Source of the DNA: Gymnopus androsaceus JB14
Taxonomy: Eukaryota; Basidiomycota; Agaricomycetes; Agaricales; Omphalotaceae
Direction of reading: 5' to 3'
DNA: 64,000 nt
Assembly (NCBI GenBank): GCA_009733575.1
Contig: ML769399.1
Span: 98,653-162,652, forward strand
Positions 57,640-64,000 of the stretch are shown in pieces. Under the pieces are notes generated by a model. It was not told the DNA's origin, did no database searches, and worked only from the letters and a program-made list of their open reading frames with translations. How positions within the stretch are numbered: position 1 is the first letter of the stretch; each line of letters opens with the position of its first letter. The translations under genes were made by a program, and so were the position numbers.

Positions 57640-58036
57640 CATCAGCAAAAAGGGGTTAAACCTATGATGACCTAGGGAACCTAGGCTACCCTGGTCACCC
57701 TGGTCACCCTGGTCACCTTGGGTCTTCCAGGCTACTCCAGGCTACCTTAGGCTACCTTAGGCTACCTCAGGTTACCTCAGGTTCCTCAGGTTAGCTCAGG
57801 CTTACTCAGGCTTACTCAGGTTTACTCAGGCTTACTCAGGTTTACTCAGGTTGCTTCAAATTCCCAAGGTTTATCCCTAAATCCTAGGCAACCTAGGTGA
57901 CCTCAAAGAAACTTAGGCAGTCTGGGCAACCTAGGTGGCCTAGGAGACCTAGGTATCCTTAGGTTCCCTTAAGTCTCTTTCAGTCATTGTGGGTCAACCT
58001 AAAGTCAGCCCTGGGCCCAGACCATTTTTCCTGATG
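57640..58036. repeat. 397-bp CATCAGC-end element, CCTAGG/CTCAGG interior
   Basis: Ends are CATCAGCAAAAAGGGGT and ACCATTTTTCCTGATG (imperfect inverted repeat). The interior consists of runs of CCCTGGTCA, GGCTACCTTA, CTCAGGCTTA and CCTAGG words. No coding capacity. Confidence 0.6.
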
Positions 58037-58107
58037 CAACTCATAGTTCTATAGAGAACTATGGCTACTATGGCCTGCTATGGCTTGCTATGGCTGCTAT
58101 GGCCATT

Positions 58108-58330
58108 ATATGAAGTCAGTTCTCACCATTTAATGTACATCTTGATCAAAATATGATGATTCTACTTGATTGACATACTTTGAGCGCATATTTCTACTGT
58201 GTGTGTGTACATGATTGTGATTGTGCTCCTCTTGCGTACATTGTGTCTGGAAATTCTACTTCATTTTCACTTGAGGCATTGGATCTGGTACATGTCCCTG
58301 CGCTACTGGAACTTACTTGTAATTATATCT
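58108..58330. repeat. Partial copy of the (TG)n MITE
   Basis: Matches 47222-47460 from TATGAAGTCAGTTCTCA through TACATTGTGTCTGGAAAT, with a much shorter TG run. The right end is missing. Confidence 0.8.
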
Positions 58331-58364
58331 ACTTTTAACTAGGTATACTGTACTATTCTGACCA

Positions 58365-59079
58365 TGTTGGAATATCAAAGGTAAATATATTCTATCGAAC
58401 TATACATGGAACGCTTTCTCGTAGTCTCCACTTGTTTGTATCACCATCCCATGCACTCCACTGTTATCGTCTCGCAGACTCCACTCAGTCTCTCGCCGTA
58501 TCCACTTGCTCTCTCGCAGTACCCACTATACCGTATGGACAGTAGCCACACATATTCACGCAGTAGCCACTTGCCCGATATATCGTTTGTACTTAGGACT
58601 GTATATAAGCTTAGGTACCATACCCTGTAATAACACCGTCGTCCCCCATCGATCTGTGTGATCGTTACTACTAAGTCCTGTGTGGACTTACTGCTGCTAC
58701 TTCCTATTTAGGAACGTAACTCTAATAGGTTATGGGCCCCGGCCTTAACCATTGACGCATCTATTTGTGGACATAACCCTTGTTGATGTCACAACCTAGG
58801 CCTACTGCACCAGCAGCTCGCAGAACAGCATCAGGACAAGCCGCCGCCGCCGCAGCATCCAGCAGTAAACCAGCGCCTTTACCATTACCATTACCAGCCA
58901 CCGATCAGAAGGCACCTTGCGCTTCGAAATCTCATATAGCGGATAAAGACGAAACCCGCGACAGGTGGTGGAATCCAAGCGACCAGAAGTGGTTTGTTTG
59001 TGCTAAACAGCCTTGCCCAAACCGGTACGATACTCCTCACAAGGATACTAAATACACTGCAGAATTACCGGATTACGCC
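58365..59079 (+). mobile_element. copia-2: LTR and gag start, same family as copia-1
   Basis: LTR 58365-58727 (TGTTGG...TAATA, 363 bp), then GGTTATGGGCC and gag from 58786 (MSQPRPTAPAARRTASGQA). Unlike copia-1, gag keeps the Trp in DQKWFVCAKQPCPNRYD. The frame is cut at 59079 by insertion of copia-3 and presumably resumes beyond the window. Confidence 0.88.
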
Positions 59080-59383
59080 TGTAGGTAAATATAAATCTCA
59101 GTTGGACATAATGGTAACGGTACAACTATACCTGTAGGTAAATATAAATCTAGTGACGACGTGAGTATCAGAACAGTAAGTAAACGGTAAATCTCACCTC
59201 AGTTGGACGTAATGGTAACGGTACAACTGAGGGAGGGAAAAGTCTGTCCGCTGGATATATAGGTCGATCGTATGATCGGCGTAGGTAAGCGGAAACCACG
59301 AAACCGGGAAAAACATATAAGTAGATAGAAAAGGAAAGACAAAGCGTATAGTATCGAGGACCGTACGGAGTATTGCTCCAACA
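59080..59383 (-). repeat. copia-3 3' LTR
   Basis: 304 bp; contains two copies of TGTAGGTAAATATAAATCT about 54 bp apart. Confidence 0.9.
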
Positions 59384-59389
59384 CCCCCC

Positions 59390-62300
59390 CTACTCCGTAC
59401 GGTCTAATCCAAGGAGTCTCACCAGTTTCGAATGCGTTGGACCTGCCAATGGTTTCGTAAACAAATCTCCTAGATTTTGTGCTGACCTAATATCCCTCAC
59501 AACTACGTCTCCATCCGTTACCTTCTCCCTGATATGGTGGTGACGCACGTCAATATGTTTAGCGAGCGCGTGCTGCTTCGAGTTCTCCGTCAGACTATTC
59601 GCCCCTTCGTTATCCCCAAAAAGTTCCACTGGGCCCTCTTGGTCCAAATCTACTTCCGCCAGGAAAGCAGACATCCACACGGCTTGCTGGCTCGCCCTTG
59701 CAAGTGACACATATTCCGCTTCCACTGTCGACGACGCCACTGTCGCTTGCCGTTTCGAGCTCCACGAGACTGGTGCGCCGGCCATCAAGAAAACGTAACC
59801 CGAAGTAGACCTTCTAGTGTCCAAACATCCTGCATAGTCCGCGTCGACGTGTCCGCCTGGTTTCAAACCTGTACCTGCTCGCTTATCTCCTTCAGCTGGT
59901 TTGACATAGGTGATATTATAATGGATCATCCATTTAATGTATCCCGCGAGCCATTCTACTAATTCCCAGTGGTAGCGCCCCGGATTGAGCTGGTATCGGG
60001 CAAGGAGGTTTGTTGCAAACGAGATATCTGGCCGGGTGCAGCCTGATCCCCACATCACAGAACCTACAACAGGGCGATAGGGTTTGTCGGACATAAAGGT
60101 CCGCTCGGCTTCTGGAAGTGGGTTGGGTGAGCTCTTGAGTTTGAGCCCAGGGGGCAATGGCGTCCGTCGAGGTGTAACATTCTGGAGACCGAAATGTTCC
60201 AACATGCGCTCGAAATATATGCGCTGGGATATGGTGATGCTTCCCGTGTTTGGGTCCTGTTTGATCGTCATTCCCAGTAACACGTTCGATTTCACCTCCC
60301 CAGCTTCCCAACGTTTTCCTAAATCTGAGATGGCCTTCTCTTTCCCCTCTGTCGTCGTAGATCCGCCGCACACGTCGTCCCCGTAAGTGCTCGTTATCGT
60401 GTATTCGGGCCCATCACGTCGGTATCAAATGCACGAGTCTGCTCTCGAGGTTGAGTAACCATCCTTCTGATAACCTTCCGCGAGTGTCGCCTGCCAGTCG
60501 TGGCTTCCCTGCTTCGTGCCGTAGATCGACTTCTTGAGCTTGCACACGAGGTGGTCTTGGCCTGGCTTAACGAATCCCTCAGGCTGCCTCATGTAGACAT
60601 CATGAGTAATGGGGCTGTTCAGGAAAGCCCCTTTGAAGTCCACCTGGAAGAGCTTGAGACCAAGTACGACAATTATCGCTAAGACGATTCAGAGGGATTC
60701 CATACGTGCTACTGCTCCGTACGTTTTGTCGTAGTCGACACCGAAAATTTGCGTAAATCCCTGCGCTACGTACCTAGCCTTCCGCCTAATCACTTCTCCG
60801 TTTTGGCCCCATTTAATCGCGTACGTCCACCGTCCTCCCATAAGGTTTGCATCTGCCGGGAGTTCTACAAGCTCCCAGACACCCTTTTCCATAAGTAAGT
60901 CGTACTCAGCCTGCATCGGTGCTGACCAGAGGTCTGGTCTTTGCATGGCCTGCTTATACGTGTGGGGTACCCAGAATTCAGAATTTGTCGACGCGAAAGC
61001 CCAGGGGTTCTGTACGATTAGCGCTAACGGTTGTTGGTCCGACGGGAGGTCGTTGGCCCACTCTAGTCCCTTTTCCTTCGCTACCCGTTCTCTATCCTCA
61101 TAAGCCTCAGACTCGATAAGTCTCTCCGTTTGTTTTCGTACACGGGTGCTCCGGCGCGGTTCTTGTGGATGAGTGACTGGCGCAGCTGGGGCTGGTACAC
61201 TCGATGGAGTCGGCGGTGTGGCAACTGGGATTACAGGTTCATGTAGTGGGATTGGTGGATGAGGCTCTTGTGAGTCGGAGTTGATGGACCTGGAAGTGAT
61301 GGGATCTGGATTGATCCCGACGCCGGTATCTCCGGTTGGTAAGTCTTCGATGTGATCGGAAATGGGGCTTGGCGGTCCTCGTGTTCGCCTAGGTTCCCCT
61401 TCTTCGAACCTTACGTCTCTCGACTCCAGAAATGTCCGTGTGCTAGGGATATATAGTCGGTATCCTCGTCTCCCCATATACCCTACTAGCACTCCTTCCA
61501 CTGCCTGTCGTCCCAACTTTCCCTCTGTCCGAATATCCGGCAAAGTCGCCCAGCACCTGCAGCCAAACGGTCGTAGATGTGACACGTCGTGTCGCTTCTG
61601 CGTCCAAACCTCAACGGGGATATCGTCCGGGAATCTCGCAGATGGGACGAAGCTATCGACATAGCAGAAGGTTGCTGCCACCTCTGCCCAGAACGAGTGA
61701 GGAAGCCCCGACTCGTCCAAGAGAGTACGAGTCGCCTCTATCACGGTTCTATTGGCTCGTTCTGCCATTCCATTCGATGCTGAGGAGTAGGGAGGTACTT
61801 TTTCAATCGTGATCCCTCGTTGCGCGCAATAGTCCTCCATCAACCTGTTGTCGAGTTCCTTCCCCCCGTCGATTCGGATCGTCTGCAGCCTCTTCTTCGT
61901 CTGGTTCTCGGCCTTCACGCGGAAGCGATGGAATTCTTTGAGCGTAGTCTCGCTACGTTTATTGGACAAGAAGGCAGGGGACTTGACAGTGGACCGACCG
62001 TCTGTGAACAGCATTAGGTATGACACTCCCCCTTTGCTCTGTGTTCGAGTCTGACCAAAAAGGTCGATATGTACTCTTTCCAGGACCTCGGTCTCATGCG
62101 AAACCTGTTCGTCGAAGGGCCTCCGGACAGCTTTGCCATACAGGCATGATTCGCACATGCCGTATACTTCATTTGAAGTGATCTTCAGTCCATCTACCAG
62201 ATTCCGTTTCGCCATCCTAAGGATCCTCGGTATGGCAACATGTCCCAGTCGTCGATGCCAGGTCAGTATGTCTACTGCTCTGTCATGGGACCTCGCGGAG

Positions 62301-63826
62301 TTTGTACTGACGTTAACGTTTTCCAGTATTTCGACCTCGTACATCCTCCCACTGCCAACGCCCACCATCATTGTGTTTCCCGTTTTGGTCATAACTGTCA
62401 ATGTGCCGTTTCCCCATTCCCCTTGGTAGTTGCGCCTGTCGAGAGTTGACAGGGAAATGAGATTGTGGGCGAACTCCGGTGTATGTTTGACATTATGGAG
62501 TCTAATCAATCTCTTTTCCCCGTCGACCTGGGTAGCAAATTCTACCGTTCCAATCCCCAGGATATGGAACTGTCCACCAGTCCCTGCGACTGCGCTATTC
62601 CCCTTTTCATTGACTTCCTTGTATTCAATGAAATGTGCACGCTCTACCCAGCAGTGATCCGTTGCTCCGGAATCTATGAAGGTCTGCACGGTTTTGGTCA
62701 AAGGTGAGTACAGGGGTATATTCTGTGCTTTACACGCAGTACACTCGTGTTTAGGTACTAGGGGATGTAATGGATCAGGTCCGTGACTATCTACTCTTCC
62801 TCCTCGCTGACCTTCCCCCGTGTCTAGAATGGCATGAGCGACCCTAGTGGGGGCGTCAGGAGGTGTTGATGAGGAAGAGGAGACCGTGGACATACCGTCG
62901 TCCGAGTGGGCGGAACCGACATAGACATCGATGGGGGAACTGGTGTCGACAACCGATGCTTTGGTACCGTACTTGTCCTTCCAGGACTTCGGGGCCTTAC
63001 CCTCGGCCCCACCACCTCTAGCCCAGCATCTATCAATGGTGTGGCCGATTTTGGTGGGACAAAGAGGATTGGTACAGATTGGGCGTTCTCTCTTGGGTGA
63101 CAGTGAACTCGAGCTGGCAGCTTGGGTAGCTAGGTGCTGCGCGACGAGGGCAGCAACTCGTTTCTTGATATAGTCGTCGTCCCCATCTCGGGCACGTCCG
63201 ACTTTGTCAAGGTAGAGGCGGTGGAGGTAGGTGAAGGCCTCCGCGCTGAACAACCCTGGGACATTCAGGACGTAGTCCTTCCAGGTATCCGGCATGGACG
63301 CAATAACGATCATCCTGAACTGGTAGTCGTTGCAGGTTCCACCGAGGTTATGAAGGGCTTTCAACAGATTCTTCATCCGTTTCTCGTGCTCCTCCATCGT
63401 TGTGGTATCGGGATTGAATTTATGCTCACGGAGGGTTGTGTCCGCAATGTGGATACGTTGCTCGTCTCGGGATTCGTATTTCTTGGTAAGGTACTGCCAC
63501 GTCTTGTGTGCAGTGTCTCCTCGTTCGATTCCGATGCCGATAGGGTCAGTGCAATTCAGGTAGATGATTGACGCTACCATGCGTTCGCGTTGATTCCATT
63601 CGCCAGGAGAGGGAGATTGACTATCGACCGGTGATGCCGTTTGGGCCGTATAGATGTATGTAGCCGACGTTGGTTTGGGGATGGATCCGTCGAGGTATCC
63701 ATTAAGGCCCCTAACTTGTACGTTGAGCTCAACTCGGTCCTTGAAGGCCCGCCAGGTATCCTGTCCCGATAGCTGCGATGCTTCGGGGAATGAAGGTACG
63801 TTCAGGAGTGAGTTTCCTGAAGACAT
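59390..63826 (-). pseudogene. copia-3 gag-pol polyprotein, two nonsense codons
   Basis: 1479 codons in one frame from ATG 63826 to the stop at 59390, interrupted only by TGA near 60689 and near 60425. Order: gag; CCHC-like zinc knuckle (CTNPLCPTKIGHTIDRC, about residue 250); protease FIDSGATDHCW (about 380); integrase with HRRLGHV...CESC zinc part and HIDLFGQ, DGGKELDNRL, SNGMAERANRT; RT from GRWTYAIKWGQNGEV, VDFKGAFLNSP, YGTKQGSHDWQ and TYGDDVCGG (Gly in place of the common Val of YVDD); RNase H with SGYVFLMAGAPVSWSSKRQ and HIDVRHHHIREKV. Both TGAs would be CGA (Arg) by family comparison, consistent with C-to-T change at CpG. Confidence 0.9.
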
Positions 63827-63905
63827 GGAGTCCTGGATTGGGTAGTTGGTTCGATTTGTCTGTGAGTTGTCCCTTCAAGCTCGTAGGGCACCCAGTCTCA
63901 TAATC

Positions 63906-64000
63906 TGTAGGTAAATATAAATCTCAGTTGGACGTAATGGTAACGGTACAACTATACCTGTAGGTAAATATAAATCTAGTGACGACGTGAGTATCAGAAC
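63906..64000 (-). repeat. copia-3 5' LTR, partial
   Basis: First 95 bases match 59080-59174 with one mismatch; continues past the window. Confidence 0.88.

Larger units (their letters stand above)
59080..64000 (-). mobile_element. copia-3: nearly intact Ty1/copia element nested in copia-2
   Basis: 3' LTR at 59080-59383 (TGTTGGAGCAATAC start, TTTACCTACA end), a G-rich polypurine tract beside it, a single long gag-pol frame, and the start of the 5' LTR at 63906. The ~95 visible LTR bases differ by one base (ACGT against ACAT), so it is young. GC content is higher than the surroundings. Confidence 0.92.

Noticed and set aside
1..64000. tRNA or rRNA genes
   Set aside because: No cloverleaf with a convincing B box or rRNA-like block was recognised by eye; a covariance-model scan would be decisive.

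Overview
The window looks like repeat-rich accessory DNA from a mushroom-forming basidiomycete (Agaricomycetes, probably Agaricales). The grounds are many ~45-70 bp GT-AG introns, a fungal serine palmitoyltransferase LCB2, a Zn2Cys6 transcription factor, an Fcy2-type NCS1 permease, F-box-like proteins, NB-ARC/TPR NLR-like sequence and nested Ty1/copia elements. No rRNA, tRNA or CRISPR was recognised. A 25-base run of N (11385-11409) marks an assembly gap.

Layout. 1-984: a partial multi-exon hypothetical gene. 1624-4148: a non-coding ~2.5 kb element with an 8-bp target duplication. 4648-8656: a decayed NLR gene whose NTPase region appears duplicated, the first copy lacking a P-loop, followed by 16 near-identical TPRs. 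10129-13650: debris and broken copies of a tyrosine recombinase, RPP40 and HMG-CoA synthase. 14281-16340: two apparently intact genes (a signal-peptide RING protein and an F-box protein). 16906-18488: a long-inverted-repeat element flanked by TA. 19557-21470: small inverted-repeat elements and a truncated secreted-protein pseudogene. 21767-32719: an 11-kb decayed copia element carrying two insertions, one being a 4.6-kb satellite-built element with a 9-bp target duplication.

From 33249 the window is more genic: a nine-exon Zn2Cys6 transcription factor (33249-35413), LCB2 (40136-42356) and a 166-aa secreted protein (43438-43996). A segment holding the secreted-protein gene and an NCS1 permease gene occurs twice (about 43.4-47.8 kb and 50.9-54.0 kb). 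Both permease copies are broken at different places, and copy 1 carries a 1.1-kb perfect-foldback element and a microsatellite-bearing MITE. Between the copies lie another MITE and a multi-spanning membrane protein gene. A class I SAM methyltransferase (54219-55323) and an F-box/LRR-like fragment follow. The right edge is a second copy of the first copia family (58365 on) interrupted by a young copia element whose long gag-pol frame is broken only by two TGA codons.

The functional genes do not form an obvious pathway or cluster. The strongest theme is layered transposition: nested insertions with recognisable target duplications, several elements that would fold into long hairpins if transcribed, and a family of tiny elements that share CATCAGCAAAA-type ends but carry unrelated short-word interiors. 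All calls rest on reading the sequence and family knowledge; no database search was possible.
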